DNA of 64,000 nt, taken from contig NZ_JAAATR010000011.1 of the NCBI RefSeq assembly GCF_009907385.1, forward strand, positions 1-64,000. The letters run 5' to 3'. Shown here one piece after another: positions 28,499 to 42,058 of the stretch. The DNA comes from Atlantibacter hermannii (GTDB lineage Bacteria > Pseudomonadota > Gammaproteobacteria > Enterobacterales > Enterobacteriaceae). The notes below the pieces were generated by a model that saw only the letters and a list, made by a program, of their open reading frames with translations, searched no databases and had not been told where the DNA came from. The position numbers were made by a program, and so were the translations under genes. Numbering within the stretch: position 1 is the first letter of the stretch; every line of letters starts with the position of its first letter.

Positions 28499-29107
28499 TT
28501 ACAGCCACTCGCCGTTGCGGATGACGCCCACGGCAAGGCCTTCGATTGAAAAAGCCTGCTGGCGCAGGTCAACAACGATCGGGGAGAATTCGCTGTTTTC
28601 TGGCAGCAGTTGCACCGTATTGCCCTGTTTGTTCAGGCGTTTAACAGTGACTTCATCGTCAATGCGCGCCACCACCACCTGGCCGTTGCGCACATCCTGG
28701 GTTTTATGCACCGCGAGTAAATCACCGTCCATAATTCCGATATCTTTCATGGACATCCCGCTAACGCGCAGCAGGAAATCCGCGCTGGGCTTAAACAGAC
28801 CCGGATCGACCTGATAATGCCCTTCAATATGCTGTTGAGCCAACAGCGGCTCGCCCGCAGCGACACGGCCTACCAGCGGTAAGCCTTCTTCCTCTTCCAC
28901 CAGCAAACGCAGACCACGCGATGCGCCGGAGACGATTTCAATCACCCCTTTACGCGCCAGGGCTTTTAAGTGTTCTTCTGCAGCGTTAGGAGAACGAAAG
29001 CCCAGACGCTGTGCAATCTCCGCACGAGTGGGAGGCATGCCGGTTTGGCTGATGTGATCGCGAATAAGATCAAACACCTCTTGCTGTCTGGCCGTTAAAC
29101 TTTTCAT
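28499..29107 (-). CDS. lexA: SOS repressor LexA
   Basis: Repressor of the SOS regulon that cleaves itself when RecA filaments form. The 202 residues equal E. coli LexA. The N-terminal winged helix includes [20 protein letters not shown], the cleavage site is Ala84-Gly85 in GRVAAGEP, and the catalytic Ser/Lys pair lies in SGMSMKDIG (Ser119) and [18 protein letters not shown] region (Lys156). The ATG at 29107 matches E. coli; the frame is open 6 codons upstream into the operator. Two LexA boxes lie just before the start. Confidence 0.98.
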   Translation of the reverse strand: MKSLTARQQEVFDLIRDHISQTGMPPTRAEIAQRLGFRSPNAAEEHLKALARKGVIEIVSGASRGLRLLVEEEEGLPLVGRVAAGEPLLAQQHIEGHYQVDPGLFKPSADFLLRVSGMSMKDIGIMDGDLLAVHKTQDVRNGQVVVARIDDEVTVKRLNKQGNTVQLLPENSEFSPIVVDLRQQAFSIEGLAVGVIRNGEWL

Positions 29108-29115
29108 TCCGCCCC

Positions 29116-29131
29116 CTGGGTGCATATACAG
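29116..29131. promoter_or_regulatory. LexA box, proximal to lexA
   Basis: CTGGGTGCATATACAG (minus strand CTGTATATGCACCCAG) fits CTG-N10-CAG and corresponds to the proximal lexA operator of E. coli. Confidence 0.93.
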
Positions 29132-29136
29132 TAATG

Positions 29137-29152
29137 CTGTGAGTATATACAG
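29137..29152. promoter_or_regulatory. LexA box, distal to lexA
   Basis: CTGTGAGTATATACAG (minus strand CTGTATATACTCACAG) is identical in core to the distal lexA operator of E. coli; the two boxes are 21 bp apart centre to centre. Confidence 0.95.
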
Positions 29153-29215
29153 CTAACGGTGTTTTTGAAACCACAAAATGAGCAAATATCCGCATGTTAG
29201 CCGCATCTGGAAGAG

Positions 29216-29584
29216 TTATCGCAAATTTGACCAGAGCAATGTGCCCCAGGTGATCAGCGCCAGTAAAATAGCGAACAGCACTGCTGCTGACCCCATGTCT
29301 TTGGCACGCCCGGAGAGCTCATGAAATTCCGGGCCAATACGATCGACCACCGCTTCGATGGCACTGTTGAGGATCTCCACGATCATCACCAGGATAACGG
29401 AGCCAATCAGCAGCACACGGGTAATGGGATCAACGTCCAGCCAACAGGCGATGGCGATGGCGGCAATCGCCGCGACGCCTTCCTGACGAAATGCGGCTTC
29501 GTTCTTCCAGGCGGCGCGGATGCCTTTCCAGGAGTAACCTGCTGCTTTTATTATTCGTATCAACCCAGTGGTGTTATTCGCCAT
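29216..29584 (-). CDS. dgkA: Diacylglycerol kinase DgkA
   Basis: Small trimeric inner-membrane kinase that phosphorylates diacylglycerol left by osmoregulated glucan synthesis, recycling it to phosphatidate. The 122 residues equal E. coli DgkA, with three membrane helices and the active-site region EILNSAIEAVVDRIG and RAKDMGSAAV. The ATG at 29584 matches E. coli; the frame is open upstream. It precedes lexA on the same strand and is divergent from plsB, another phospholipid gene. Confidence 0.96.
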   Translation of the reverse strand: MANNTTGLIRIIKAAGYSWKGIRAAWKNEAAFRQEGVAAIAAIAIACWLDVDPITRVLLIGSVILVMIVEILNSAIEAVVDRIGPEFHELSGRAKDMGSAAVLFAILLALITWGTLLWSNLR

Positions 29585-29716
29585 GAAAAGAAACCTTTTT
29601 AAAAAACGCGCATCAATAGCATTGAGCAACGAAACGTAAGCACCACAGATATTCCCGGTAGTTTCTGATATTCTTGCGGTGCAATTGCATTATTAACCAG
29701 AGGCTTTACATCGTTT

Positions 29717-32146
29717 ATGTCCGGCTGGCCACGAATTTACTACAAATTACTTAATTTACCATTACGCGTACTGGTAAAAAGCAAATCCATTCCGGCGGAT
29801 CCGTGCGCCGAACTGGGGCTCGATACCTCGCGCCCGATTATGTACGTTCTTCCGTACAACTCGAAAGCGGACTTACTGACGCTGCGTCAACAGTGTCTGG
29901 CGCATGATTTGCCCGACCCGCTGGAGCCGATTGAAATCGACGGCACGCTGTTGCCGCGCCATGTGTTTATTCACGGCGGGCCGCGGGTATTCACCTATTA
30001 CACGCCGAAAGAAGAGTCGATTAAGCTGTTCCACGACTATCTCGATCTGCATCGCAGCAATCCGCTGCTTGACGTCCAGATGGTGCCGGTATCGGTGATG
30101 TTCGGGCGCGCGCCGGGCCGCGAAAAAGGCGAAGTAAACCCACCGCTGCGCATGCTCAACGGCGTGCAGAAATTTTTTGCCGTTTCCTGGTTAGGGCGCG
30201 ACAGTTTTGTGCGCTTTTCGCCGTCGGTGTCGCTACGCCGTATGGCGGATGAGCACGGCACGGATAAAACCATCGCCCAGAAGCTGGCGCGTGTCGCGCG
30301 CATGCACTTCGCCCGTCAGCGTCTGGCTGCCGTCGGGCCGCGTTTGCCGGCGCGTCAGGATCTGTTTAATAAGCTGTTGGCTTCCAAAGCCATCGCCCGC
30401 GCGGTGGAAGACGAAGCGCGCAGCAAAAAAATCTCCCATGAAAAGGCCCAGCAGAATGCCGTGGCGTTGATGGAAGAGATTGCGGCAAACTTCTCCTACG
30501 AAACTATTCGTCTGATGGACCGCATTCTGGGCTTTACCTGGAACCGCCTGTATCAGGGCATTAACGTGCACAACGCCGAGCGGGTGCGCCAGCTGGCGCA
30601 TGACGGTCACGAGCTGGTGTACGTTCCCTGCCACCGCAGCCATATGGACTATATGCTGCTCTCCTACGTGCTGTATCACCAGGGGTTGGTGCCGCCGCAT
30701 ATCGCTGCGGGCATTAACCTGAACTTCTGGCCAGCAGGCCCGATGTTCCGTCGCCTGGGCGCGTTCTTTATCCGCCGCACGTTTAAGGGCAACAAACTCT
30801 ACTCCACGGTATTCCGCGAGTATCTGGGCGAACTGTTCAGCCGCGGCTATTCGGTGGAGTATTTCGTTGAAGGAGGCCGTTCCCGTACTGGCCGCCTGTT
30901 GGACCCGAAAACCGGCACCCTGTCGATGACCATCCAGGCCATGCTGCGCGGCGGTACGCGCCCGATTACGCTGATTCCGATCTACATCGGATATGAACAC
31001 GTCATGGAAGTGGGCACCTATGCTAAAGAGCTGCGCGGCGCGACCAAAGAGAAAGAGAACTTCGCGAAAATGGTCAGCGGACTGAGCAAACTGCGCAACC
31101 TGGGCCAGGGCTACGTGAACTTCGGCGAGCCGATGCCGCTGACGACCTACCTCAACCAGCATGTGCCGGAATGGCGCGAATCCATCGATCCCATCGAAGC
31201 GATCCGCCCTGCCTGGCTCACGCCGACGGTGAACGCTATCGCCGCCGACCTGATGGTGCGCATCAACAACGCGGGCGCGGCAAACGCCATGAACCTGTGC
31301 TGTACCGCGCTGCTGGCGTCGCGTCAGCGTTCGCTCACCCGCGAGCAACTGACTGAACAGCTCGGCTGCTACCTGAGCCTGCTGCGCAACGTGCCCTACT
31401 CGCCGGATGCGACCACGCCTGCCCAGTCCGCTAACGAGCTGATTGAGCACGCGCTGCAAATGAATAAGTTTGAAGTCGAGAAAGACACCATCGGCGACAT
31501 CATTATTCTGCCGCGCGAGCAGGCGGTATTGATGACCTACTACCGCAACAACATTCACCATATGCTGGTGCTGCCGTCGCTGCTGGCGGCCATGATTGCC
31601 CAGCATCGCCATATCACCCGTGAAGAGTTGCTGCGCCAGGTCGATGTGCTGTATCCGATGCTCAAGGCGGAACTGTTCCTGCGCTGGGAAAAAAGCGAGC
31701 TCGGCGCAGTGATTGATGCGCTGGTGAATGAGCTGTTGCAGCAGCAGTTGATCGTAGAAAACGGCGATAAATTGCAGCTTAACCCGGCCCGTTCACGCAC
31801 GCTGCAACTGCTGGCGGCAGGGGTTCGCGAAACGCTGCAACGCTACGCAATCACCTTCTGGCTGCTGAGCGCCAATCCTTCCATCAACCGCGGTACGCTG
31901 GAGAAAGAGAGCCGCACCGTAGCACAGCGTCTGTCGGTGCTGCACGGGATTAACGCGCCGGAATTCTTCGACAAAGCGGTGTTCAGTACTCTGGTGTCCA
32001 CCTTACGTGATGAAGGTTTTATCAGTGATACCGGCGATGCCGAACCGGCCCGCACCATGAAGGTCTACGAACTTCTGGCGGACCTGATTACCTCGGATAT
32101 TCGGTTGACCATTGAAAGCGCAGCGGCTCAGGCGAACGACGCGTAA
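29717..32146 (+). CDS. plsB: Glycerol-3-phosphate acyltransferase PlsB
   Basis: Inner-membrane enzyme acylating sn-glycerol-3-phosphate at position 1, the first step of phospholipid synthesis. The 809 residues (807 in E. coli) contain the acyltransferase motifs HRSHMDY (the HX4D catalytic motif, about residue 306), [22 protein letters not shown] and LIPIYIGYE. The start [15 protein letters not shown] is conserved. Confidence 0.98.
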   Translation: MSGWPRIYYKLLNLPLRVLVKSKSIPADPCAELGLDTSRPIMYVLPYNSKADLLTLRQQCLAHDLPDPLEPIEIDGTLLPRHVFIHGGPRVFTYYTPKEESIKLFHDYLDLHRSNPLLDVQMVPVSVMFGRAPGREKGEVNPPLRMLNGVQKFFAVSWLGRDSFVRFSPSVSLRRMADEHGTDKTIAQKLARVARMHFARQRLAAVGPRLPARQDLFNKLLASKAIARAVEDEARSKKISHEKAQQNAVALMEEIAANFSYETIRLMDRILGFTWNRLYQGINVHNAERVRQLAHDGHELVYVPCHRSHMDYMLLSYVLYHQGLVPPHIAAGINLNFWPAGPMFRRLGAFFIRRTFKGNKLYSTVFREYLGELFSRGYSVEYFVEGGRSRTGRLLDPKTGTLSMTIQAMLRGGTRPITLIPIYIGYEHVMEVGTYAKELRGATKEKENFAKMVSGLSKLRNLGQGYVNFGEPMPLTTYLNQHVPEWRESIDPIEAIRPAWLTPTVNAIAADLMVRINNAGAANAMNLCCTALLASRQRSLTREQLTEQLGCYLSLLRNVPYSPDATTPAQSANELIEHALQMNKFEVEKDTIGDIIILPREQAVLMTYYRNNIHHMLVLPSLLAAMIAQHRHITREELLRQVDVLYPMLKAELFLRWEKSELGAVIDALVNELLQQQLIVENGDKLQLNPARSRTLQLLAAGVRETLQRYAITFWLLSANPSINRGTLEKESRTVAQRLSVLHGINAPEFFDKAVFSTLVSTLRDEGFISDTGDAEPARTMKVYELLADLITSDIRLTIESAAAQANDA

Positions 32147-32150
32147 AGAC

Positions 32151-32182
32151 AAAACAGGCGGGATTTCCCGCCTGTTTTTTTT
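32151..32182. terminator. Bidirectional terminator between plsB and ubiA
   Basis: AAAACAGGCGGG pairs with CCCGCCTGTTTT, followed by T on the plus strand and by TTTT on the minus strand. The ubiA stop codon lies at its edge. Confidence 0.88.
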
Positions 32183-33053
32183 AGACATGCTGATAACTGA
32201 ACACCAGCCCGATAAACAACACTAAACCGACGTAGTTATTGTTCATAAACGCCTGGAAACAGGCCGCGCGCTCGCGATGGGCAATCAGCTTTTGTTGATA
32301 AGCAAACAGCCCGCCGGCAATCAGGATCGCCGCATAGAACACCGCACCCAGCCCGTTCAGCCAGCCTACCAGCGCCATCAGGCCCATCACCACCACCTGC
32401 AAAATACCGATAATCAGCTTGTCGTGGCGGCCAAACAGGATCGCCGTGGATTTAATGCCGATTTTCACATCGTCGTCGCGGTCGACCATGGCGTACTGCG
32501 TATCGTAAGCCACGGCCCAGCAGATATTGGCGATGAACAGCAGCCAGCAGCTAAGCGGCACGCTTTCACTCACGGCGGCGAACGCCATGGGGATCGACCA
32601 GCCGAACGCCGCGCCGAGCACCACCTGCGGCAGATGGGTATAGCGCTTCATAAACGGATAGACCCACGCCAGCGCCAGCGCCGCTACCGACAGCAAAATG
32701 GTCATGGTGTTGAGCGTCAGCACCAGCAGGAACGACAGCAACACCAGCCCGACAAACAGATTGCGCGCCTCTTTTTCCGTGACGGCGCCGCTCGGTAATG
32801 GGCGGTTGGCGGTACGCTTCACATGGCCGTCGAATTTACGATCGGCATAATCATTCACCACGCAGCCCGCTGCGCGCATCAGCCAGACACCCGCGACAAA
32901 CACTGCCAGGATCCACAGCGGCGGCAGACCGGGGGTGGCAACCCACAGCGCCCACAGGGTCGGCCATAACAGTAACAGTGCGCCGATGGGTTTATCTGTA
33001 CGCATCAGCCGGTGATAAGCCAGCAGCTTATTTTGCCTAAGGCTCCACTCCAT
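32181..33053 (-). CDS. ubiA: 4-hydroxybenzoate octaprenyltransferase UbiA
   Basis: Inner-membrane prenyltransferase joining the octaprenyl chain to 4-hydroxybenzoate in ubiquinone synthesis. The 290 residues have about nine membrane helices and both Asp-rich, magnesium-diphosphate-binding motifs: NDYADRKFD and [12 protein letters not shown]. Its ATG overlaps the ubiC stop (TAATG), so the two are translationally coupled, and it acts on the product of UbiC. Confidence 0.97.
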   Translation of the reverse strand: MEWSLRQNKLLAYHRLMRTDKPIGALLLLWPTLWALWVATPGLPPLWILAVFVAGVWLMRAAGCVVNDYADRKFDGHVKRTANRPLPSGAVTEKEARNLFVGLVLLSFLLVLTLNTMTILLSVAALALAWVYPFMKRYTHLPQVVLGAAFGWSIPMAFAAVSESVPLSCWLLFIANICWAVAYDTQYAMVDRDDDVKIGIKSTAILFGRHDKLIIGILQVVVMGLMALVGWLNGLGAVFYAAILIAGGLFAYQQKLIAHRERAACFQAFMNNNYVGLVLFIGLVFSYQHV

Positions 33054-33562
33054 TATTTTTCCTCCTGGTACAACGGCGACGCAGCCAGAAACAGTTCAGT
33101 CAGTAACAGCGGTTTACCGGATAACCGCAGGCGAGAACGGCGTCCCCATAAATTTTCGCTGCGCCCCACCTCAATATAGTCGCGCGTGAGCGTCGACTGG
33201 GTAAAAAGATAGCGGCCCAGCGGGGTTTCGCCCAGATGCTGCAACGCCAGTTCCGGCCCGCTCAATGTCGACTCCGGCACGACGGTGCGGCCAATCAGCC
33301 AGGGCTCGCCGTCGCCGCACAGCACGATTTCACGCAGCCAGTAGCGCGACGCCTGCGGCAGGCAGGCGCGTTCGTCCTCAGGCAATTCCGGCCCGATAAA
33401 GCCTTCATTGATAACATCGACATGCACTTTACGGCAAAATTGCTCGAAGCGTTTGGTCATCGAGTCTTCAAGCAGCAGCCAGTCGAGCAATTCGCTATCC
33501 AGCTCGGGAAGGGTGTCGAAAAAGGTCAGCGCACGCAGTGACGTGAGCGCAGGATGGGACAT
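33053..33562 (-). CDS. ubiC: Chorismate pyruvate-lyase UbiC
   Basis: Converts chorismate to 4-hydroxybenzoate and pyruvate, the first committed step of ubiquinone synthesis. The 169 residues resemble E. coli UbiC (165), with [45 protein letters not shown] and [17 protein letters not shown]; Arg and Glu residues of the active site lie in these blocks. Moderate divergence in the middle. It is the first gene of ubiCA. Confidence 0.96.
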   Translation of the reverse strand: MSHPALTSLRALTFFDTLPELDSELLDWLLLEDSMTKRFEQFCRKVHVDVINEGFIGPELPEDERACLPQASRYWLREIVLCGDGEPWLIGRTVVPESTLSGPELALQHLGETPLGRYLFTQSTLTRDYIEVGRSENLWGRRSRLRLSGKPLLLTELFLAASPLYQEEK

Positions 33563-33681
33563 GTCTTGCTCTCCGGAACCAGGTCTTCCGGCATTGTAGC
33601 GCAGAAAGGCGCGAAGTTGGCGGAGGAAACGTCACCAATGACGATTTAGCGCAACAAATGTGCAACAAACGCGGCGGCAAA

Positions 33682-33707
33682 TAAAAAAAGGTGCGCCGAA
33701 GCGCACC
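33682..33707 (-). terminator. Terminator of the malK-lamB-malM operon
   Basis: GGTGCGC-TTCG-GCGCACC (UUCG tetraloop) is followed on the minus strand by TTTTTTTATTT, about 30 nt after malM. Confidence 0.93.
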
Positions 33708-33738
33708 AACCTTACAAGCATCAACAATGCGGAGTGAA

Positions 33739-34698
33739 TCACCCCTTGCCTTTTACACTGCTGATAAACGTTGAACGGGCGGAGGTAGAACCCAGACGCT
33801 CGGCTTCATTCAGCAGTTTCAGGGCCTTGTCGATATCCCCGCTGTTAACGGCCTGCTTAATGGCCTGATTAAAATAGTTTTCGGTGTCGTTTAATACCGG
33901 TTCGCTTTTCGCGGCAGGCGCGGGTGCCGGCGCGGCATGGGCCGGGGCGGATGCCGGGGCGGGTGCGGCATAGGCGGTTGTCGGTGCGGCGGTATTACCA
34001 ACGGTAACCGGACCAGGGCCAGAGGAGCCGAACAGCGGCCCCACCAGGATGCTGGAGCCGGAAGAGGTTTTCACCTTCAGTTTTAGCGTGCCGTCAGTGG
34101 TATGACGGGCAATCGGGTCAGGAATATCCGGAATCGCATTGCCGGTGCCTTTGGCATAAGACTTGGCCGGGTCGAGTAATTTTGTGGTTTGTTGCAGGTC
34201 TTTATCCGTGGTGAACACCAGTAAATAGAGTTTTTGCTGCCCCAGCGCGGGGGTCAGTTTAATCACGCCCTCAAGACGATCGGCGGACATCACGCCCGGC
34301 TCCTGATAGGTAAAGTAACTGCTGGGGAAAAAGGCCGCAGGCGTTAAATTTTGATCTAAAACCAGCACGTTCGGCGCAAAGACGGACGTTTGCTTATCTA
34401 CTTCGCTGGTCAGAGTGATCGTCAGTTCGCCGATATTCGCCGGTACGCTGTACGCAGCAACCGGCCCGGCAATGCCCGGCGCGTTCAGCGATTGACCGCT
34501 GGTCGCTAGGGTGGTGGTTTGGGTTTTGGACTGGTCGACAGGCGTCCATTGCAGTTGCTGCAATGACTGCGCCGGAAGCGCTGGCGCGGCAGAAACGTCC
34601 TGTGGAACCAGATTCACCGCTGCGAGGGTGGTGGCCGGTAGGCTTGCCAGTAAACCCGCAGAGAGACACAACGCGATTAAACTTTTATTCATTTTCAT
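33739..34698 (-). CDS. malM: Maltose operon periplasmic protein MalM
   Basis: Periplasmic protein of unclear function, last gene of malK-lamB-malM. The 319 residues start with a signal peptide (MKMNKSLIALCLSAGLLAS, cleaved before about AAVNLVPQ). The body matches E. coli MalM (306 residues), including GPVAAYSVPANIGELTITLT and the C-terminal KALKLLNEAERLGSTSARST. An Ala/Pro-rich linker near residues 245-275 is longer than in E. coli and accounts for the extra length. The ATG at 34698 has GAGG upstream; the longer open frame is not conserved. Confidence 0.95.
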   Translation of the reverse strand: MKMNKSLIALCLSAGLLASLPATTLAAVNLVPQDVSAAPALPAQSLQQLQWTPVDQSKTQTTTLATSGQSLNAPGIAGPVAAYSVPANIGELTITLTSEVDKQTSVFAPNVLVLDQNLTPAAFFPSSYFTYQEPGVMSADRLEGVIKLTPALGQQKLYLLVFTTDKDLQQTTKLLDPAKSYAKGTGNAIPDIPDPIARHTTDGTLKLKVKTSSGSSILVGPLFGSSGPGPVTVGNTAAPTTAYAAPAPASAPAHAAPAPAPAAKSEPVLNDTENYFNQAIKQAVNSGDIDKALKLLNEAERLGSTSARSTFISSVKGKG

Positions 34699-34772
34699 TG
34701 TTATAACCTCAAACGTGCGGGTAAGCGGGAGCCAGGCAATAGCGCGCTCACCCAGGACAGGCATGGTCAGAC

Positions 34773-34792
34773 AGAGGGGCGTACGCCCCTCT
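34773..34792. repeat. Intercistronic stem-loop between lamB and malM
   Basis: AGAGGGGC-GTAC-GCCCCTCT is a perfect 8-bp stem with a 4-base loop. On the coding strand no T-run follows, so it more likely protects the upstream lamB mRNA than terminates it. Confidence 0.6.
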
Positions 34793-34817
34793 TTGCTTTA
34801 TGTATTAACGTTCTGTA

Positions 34818-36224
<1,407 letters not shown>

Positions 36225-37334
36225 TTAAACGCCAGGCTCCTGGTGCAGACGACGACAGGCCGTACCATCCTCTCGGAACAAATGGCAACGCTCTGGCGGC
36301 AAGCCGATGGCGAATGTGGCACCCTCTTCTACCAACACCACGTCAGTCTGGCGGTAGACCAGGTTCTGACGAATGGCCGGAATTTGGATATGAATTTGCG
36401 TTTCGTGACCAAGCTGTTCGACTACCTGGACGTCGCCTTCCAGGGTGACGTCGGCGATTTCACTGGGCAGCAGATGTTCCGGGCGAATGCCCAGCGACAT
36501 ATTGGTCCCTGGCTGAACCCCCGCACTGTCGACCGGCAGCCAGATTTGCTGACGGTTCGGCAGTTCTACCTGCACCTGGTCGATAGCGGTGGCGGTAACT
36601 TTCACTGGTAAGAAATTCATCTTCGGCGAACCGATAAACCCGGCCACGAAGCGGTCCGCAGGGTAGTGATACAGCTCAAGCGGTTTACCCACCTGGGCGA
36701 CGCGCCCGGCGTCCAGCACCACGATTTTGTCGGCGAGGGTCATGGCCTCAACCTGGTCGTGGGTGACGTAAATCATGGTGCGCTTCAGGCGCTTATGCAG
36801 ACGGGAGATTTCGATGCGCATCTGCACGCGCAGCGCGGCATCCAGGTTAGAGAGCGGCTCATCCAGCAGAAACACGCGCGGTTCCGCCACCAGGGTACGG
36901 CCAATCGCCACGCGCTGACGCTGCCCGCCGGACAACGCTTTCGGACGGCGATCCAGCAAATGCGCCAGTTGCAGCGTTTCGGCGACCTGATTCACCCGCT
37001 GGTGGATGATTTCTTTCTTCGCCCCGGCCAGCTTCAGGCCGAAAGACATGTTCTCAGCCACCGACAGGTGCGGATACAGCGCATAGGACTGAAACACCAT
37101 ACCCACGCCGCGTTCGGCGGGCGGCACATCATTCACGCGTTTATCGCCAATCAATAAATCGCCGCTGGTAACCGTTTCCAGCCCGGCAATCATTCGCAGC
37201 AATGTCGATTTACCGCAGCCCGAGGGTCCGACGAACACCACAAACTCACCTTCATTGATATCAAGGTTGATATCCTTTGAGACCACCACATCGCCCCAGG
37301 CTTTCGTTACATTACGCAGCTGAACGCTTGCCAT
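36225..37334 (-). CDS. malK: Maltose ABC transporter ATPase MalK
   Basis: ATP-binding subunit of the MalEFGK2 importer, which also holds MalT inactive when transport stops. The 369 residues show Walker [11 protein letters not shown]-loop [10 protein letters not shown], signature [13 protein letters not shown], Walker [13 protein letters not shown] and the H-loop YVTHDQ, then a C-terminal regulatory TOBE domain from about residue 235. The ATG at 37334 has GAGGGAGAAGGGG upstream. It is first in malK-lamB-malM and divergent from malE. Confidence 0.98.
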   Translation of the reverse strand: MASVQLRNVTKAWGDVVVSKDINLDINEGEFVVFVGPSGCGKSTLLRMIAGLETVTSGDLLIGDKRVNDVPPAERGVGMVFQSYALYPHLSVAENMSFGLKLAGAKKEIIHQRVNQVAETLQLAHLLDRRPKALSGGQRQRVAIGRTLVAEPRVFLLDEPLSNLDAALRVQMRIEISRLHKRLKRTMIYVTHDQVEAMTLADKIVVLDAGRVAQVGKPLELYHYPADRFVAGFIGSPKMNFLPVKVTATAIDQVQVELPNRQQIWLPVDSAGVQPGTNMSLGIRPEHLLPSEIADVTLEGDVQVVEQLGHETQIHIQIPAIRQNLVYRQTDVVLVEEGATFAIGLPPERCHLFREDGTACRRLHQEPGV

Positions 37335-38894
<1,560 letters not shown>

Positions 38895-38902
38895 TAAGCA
38901 AT

Positions 38903-38927
38903 CGCGGGCAGCTTCGGGCTGCCCGCG
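38903..38927 (+). repeat. Stem-loop between malE and malF
   Basis: CGCGGGCAGC pairs with GCTGCCCGCG (10 bp). No T-run follows. In E. coli REP palindromes occupy this gap and stabilise malE mRNA over malFG; this hairpin is in the right place for that job but is not a REP sequence. Confidence 0.7.
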
Positions 38928-38965
38928 TTGAGTTGCCGTTCTAATCTGTTGTAAAAGGAAACCCC

Positions 38966-40510
38966 ATGGATGTTGTTAAAAAGAAACCCTGGTGGCAAAG
39001 CGACAGGCTGAAGTGGTCAGCCATTGCCCTGCTCGGCCTGCTGGTGGGTTATCTTGTGGTATTGATGTATGCCCAGGGGGAGTATTTGTTCGCCATCGTG
39101 ACGCTGATCTTAAGCTCCGTTGGCCTGTACATTTTCGCTAACCGTCGCGCTTACGCATGGCGCTACGTTTACCCTGGCCTCGCCGGCATGGGGCTGTTCG
39201 TTCTGTTCCCGCTGATCTGCACCATCGCCATCGCGTTTACCAACTACAGCAGCACCAACCAGCTGACCTTTGAACGTGCGCAGCAGGTGCTGATGGACCG
39301 CCAGTATCAGGCGGGGAAAACGTTCAGCTTCAGCCTCTATCCGGATAACGAAAAATGGCGGCTCGCGCTTACCGATGGCGAAAGCGGCAAAAACTACGTC
39401 TCCGACGCCTTTACCTTTGGCGGCGAGCAAACCCTGAAGCTGAAGGAAGCCGACGCGCTGCCGACCGGTGAACGCGCCACGCTGCGCATCATTACCCAGA
39501 ATCGCCAGGCGCTGACGCGGATCACCGCCGAGCTGCCGGATGAAAGCCAACTGGTGATGAGCTCATTACGCCAGTTCTCGGGCACGCGCCCGCTGTACAC
39601 CCTGGCGCAAGACGGCAAGCTGACCAACAACCAGAGCGGCGCGGTCTATGCGCCGAATCCCGATGTCGGTTTCTATCAGGCGGTTAACGCCGACGGCAGT
39701 TGGGGCAACGAAAAACTCAGCCCTGGCTACACGGTGACCACCGGCTGGGACAACTTTATGCGCGTCTTTACCGACGAGGGCATACAGAAACCGTTCTTCG
39801 CCATCTTCGTCTGGACGGTGGTGTTCTCGGTGCTGACCGTGGTGCTGACCGTGGCGGTCGGCATGGTGTTGGCCTGCGTGGTGCAGTGGGAAGCGTTAAA
39901 AGGCAAAGCGATTTACCGGGTGCTGCTTATTCTACCGTATGCGGTGCCGTCGTTTATCTCAATCCTGATTTTCAAAGGATTGTTTAACCAGAGCTTCGGT
40001 GAAATCAACATGATGCTCAGCGCGGTGTTCGGCATCCGCCCTGCATGGTTCACCGACCCTACCACCGCCCGCGCCATGATTATCATCGTCAACACCTGGC
40101 TGGGTTACCCGTACATGATGATCCTGTGCATGGGGCTGCTGAAAGCGATTCCGGACGATCTCTACGAAGCCTCGGCGATGGACGGCGCTACGCCATTCCA
40201 GAACTTCTTTAAAATCACTTTCCCGCTGCTGATCAAGCCGCTCACGCCGCTGATGATTGCCAGCTTCGCCTTCAACTTCAATAACTTCGTGCTGATCCTG
40301 CTGTTGACCAACGGCGGCCCGGACCGTCTCGGCACCACGACCCCGGCAGGCTATACCGACCTGCTGGTGAGCTATACCTACCGCATCGCCTTTGAAGGCG
40401 GCGGCGGTCAGGATTTCGGCCTCGCCGCCGCTATCGCCACGCTGATCTTCCTGCTGGTGGGCGCGCTCGCGATTGTTAACCTCAAAGCCACGCGCATCAA
40501 GTTTGATTAA
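38966..40510 (+). CDS. malF: Maltose ABC transporter permease MalF
   Basis: Inner-membrane subunit of the maltose importer. The 514 residues equal E. coli MalF: three N-terminal helices, the large periplasmic P2 loop (about residues 90-275) that contacts MalE, then the transport core with the EAA loop [21 protein letters not shown] that docks onto MalK. RBS AAAAGGAAA. Followed by malG after 11 nt. Confidence 0.98.
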   Translation: MDVVKKKPWWQSDRLKWSAIALLGLLVGYLVVLMYAQGEYLFAIVTLILSSVGLYIFANRRAYAWRYVYPGLAGMGLFVLFPLICTIAIAFTNYSSTNQLTFERAQQVLMDRQYQAGKTFSFSLYPDNEKWRLALTDGESGKNYVSDAFTFGGEQTLKLKEADALPTGERATLRIITQNRQALTRITAELPDESQLVMSSLRQFSGTRPLYTLAQDGKLTNNQSGAVYAPNPDVGFYQAVNADGSWGNEKLSPGYTVTTGWDNFMRVFTDEGIQKPFFAIFVWTVVFSVLTVVLTVAVGMVLACVVQWEALKGKAIYRVLLILPYAVPSFISILIFKGLFNQSFGEINMMLSAVFGIRPAWFTDPTTARAMIIIVNTWLGYPYMMILCMGLLKAIPDDLYEASAMDGATPFQNFFKITFPLLIKPLTPLMIASFAFNFNNFVLILLLTNGGPDRLGTTTPAGYTDLLVSYTYRIAFEGGGGQDFGLAAAIATLIFLLVGALAIVNLKATRIKFD

Positions 40511-40521
40511 GGAGACGACAC

Positions 40522-41412
40522 ATGGCTATGGTGCAACCGAAATCTCAAAAGCTGCGTTTGTTTATCACGCACTTGTTACTGCTGATGTTTATCGCGGCGA
40601 TTATGTTCCCGCTGCTGATGGTCGTGGCGATCTCGCTGCGCTCCGGCAACTTCGCCACCGGTAGCCTGATCCCGGAACAAATCTCCTGGGAGCACTGGAA
40701 GCTGGCGCTGGGCTTTAACGTGGTGCATGCCAACGGCAGCGTCACCCCGCCGCCGTTCCCGGTACTGCTATGGCTGTGGAACTCAGTGAAAATCGCAGGC
40801 ATTACCGCGGTGGGCATAGTGGCGCTTTCCACGACTTGCGCCTACGCTTTTGCCCGTATGCGTTTCCCCGGTAAAGCTACCCTGCTGAAAGGCATGCTGA
40901 TTTTCCAGATGTTCCCGGCGGTGCTGTCGCTGGTAGCGTTGTATGCGTTATTCGATCGCCTCGGGCAGTACATTCCGTTTATCGGTCTGAACACCCACGG
41001 CGGGGTGATCTTCGCCTACCTCGGCGGCATTGCGCTGCACGTCTGGACCATTAAAGGCTATTTCGAAACCATCGACGGCTCGCTGGAAGAAGCCGCCGCG
41101 CTGGATGGCGCAACGCCGTGGCAGGCGTTCCGCTTAGTGCTGTTGCCGCTGTCGGTGCCGATTCTGGCGGTGGTGTTTATTCTGTCGTTTATCGCCGCCA
41201 TCACTGAAGTGCCGGTCGCGTCGTTGCTGTTGCGTGATGTGAACAGCTACACCCTGGCCGTGGGCATGCAGCAATACCTCAACCCGCAAAACTACCTGTG
41301 GGGCGACTTTGCTGCGGCTGCGGTACTTTCCGCTATCCCGATCACCCTGGTGTTCCTGCTGGCCCAGCGCTGGCTGGTCAGCGGGCTGACGGCGGGGGGC
41401 GTGAAAGGCTAA
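40522..41412 (+). CDS. malG: Maltose ABC transporter permease MalG
   Basis: Second permease subunit of MalFGK2. The 296 residues equal E. coli MalG, with six membrane helices and the EAA loop [22 protein letters not shown]. The C-terminus (LTAGGVKG) inserts near the MalE site in E. coli. RBS AAGGAGACGACAC. The last gene of malEFG; a terminator follows, and xylE, present downstream in E. coli K-12, is absent. Confidence 0.98.
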   Translation: MAMVQPKSQKLRLFITHLLLLMFIAAIMFPLLMVVAISLRSGNFATGSLIPEQISWEHWKLALGFNVVHANGSVTPPPFPVLLWLWNSVKIAGITAVGIVALSTTCAYAFARMRFPGKATLLKGMLIFQMFPAVLSLVALYALFDRLGQYIPFIGLNTHGGVIFAYLGGIALHVWTIKGYFETIDGSLEEAAALDGATPWQAFRLVLLPLSVPILAVVFILSFIAAITEVPVASLLLRDVNSYTLAVGMQQYLNPQNYLWGDFAAAAVLSAIPITLVFLLAQRWLVSGLTAGGVKG

Positions 41413-41483
41413 GTTTCATCGTTATATGCCACTGTTATTATCCTCAATTGCCGTTGTGATTTTCCTTATCTGTGACTCCCTTC

Positions 41484-41507
41484 GGCGGCCTTCAGGCCGC
41501 CATTTTT
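41484..41507. terminator. Terminator after malG, shared with psiE end
   Basis: GGCGGCCT pairs with AGGCCGCC, followed by TTTTT on the plus strand. The psiE stop codon lies in that T-run. Confidence 0.8.
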
Positions 41508-41925
41508 ATTCGCGCTTCAGCCGTTTCGAGTTACACAACCATAGCGTGATCACCAGCAGCAGGATCGCCCCGGAATAGATCAGCACATCCATCGGCGCTT
41601 TATGATCCACGATGATCAACCGCACGATTGCGGTGATGCCGATGTAAATGAAATAGCGTAGCGGGAAGTGGTAGCCGGACTGGAAGTACTTGACGATCAG
41701 GGCGATGAATTCGAAGTAGAGGAAATAAACCACCAGCCCTTCCACCAGCTCGTATTTGCTGGCCTGAAGGGGTGAGAAGAGCACATCAGCCAGATGCAGG
41801 GTTTCTTTGCCGAGAAAGATAACCAGGATCAGGCCAAGGCTGAGCAAGCCAAGGTTCAACACCGTTTGCAGGATGGAAGAAACCCATTCCCCGCGCGCAC
41901 GTGACGAAGCGGATAGCGTGGACAT
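41506..41925 (-). CDS. psiE: Phosphate-starvation-inducible protein PsiE
   Basis: Inner-membrane protein of unknown function, induced by phosphate starvation in E. coli. The 139 residues match E. coli PsiE from about residue 18 on ([39 protein letters not shown], and ending [10 protein letters not shown]), with four membrane helices. The first ~15 residues differ. Convergent with malG. No Pho box was identified. Confidence 0.95.
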   Translation of the reverse strand: MSTLSASSRARGEWVSSILQTVLNLGLLSLGLILVIFLGKETLHLADVLFSPLQASKYELVEGLVVYFLYFEFIALIVKYFQSGYHFPLRYFIYIGITAIVRLIIVDHKAPMDVLIYSGAILLLVITLWLCNSKRLKRE

Positions 41926-42016
41926 CGCAGCGTCCTCATCTCAGGAGTGAGAAATCGTTATACGTCAGAAGTGTGATCCAGATCTAGTTTTATTTGCTTA
42001 TGTTTTGACCATTCGT

Positions 42017-42049
42017 CAGCGCGCCTGCGTATGAAAGCCAGGCGCGCTG
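42017..42049 (-). terminator. Hairpin after the yjbEFGH operon
   Basis: CAGCGCGCCTG pairs perfectly with CAGGCGCGCTG around an 11-nt loop, 10 nt after yjbH. No T-run follows on the minus strand, so intrinsic termination is doubtful. Confidence 0.45.
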
Positions 42050-42058
42050 CGGTAGCGA

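Noticed and set aside
30233-31612. 459-codon open frame antisense to plsB
   Set aside because: A GC-driven shadow frame; plsB is fully conserved on the other strand.
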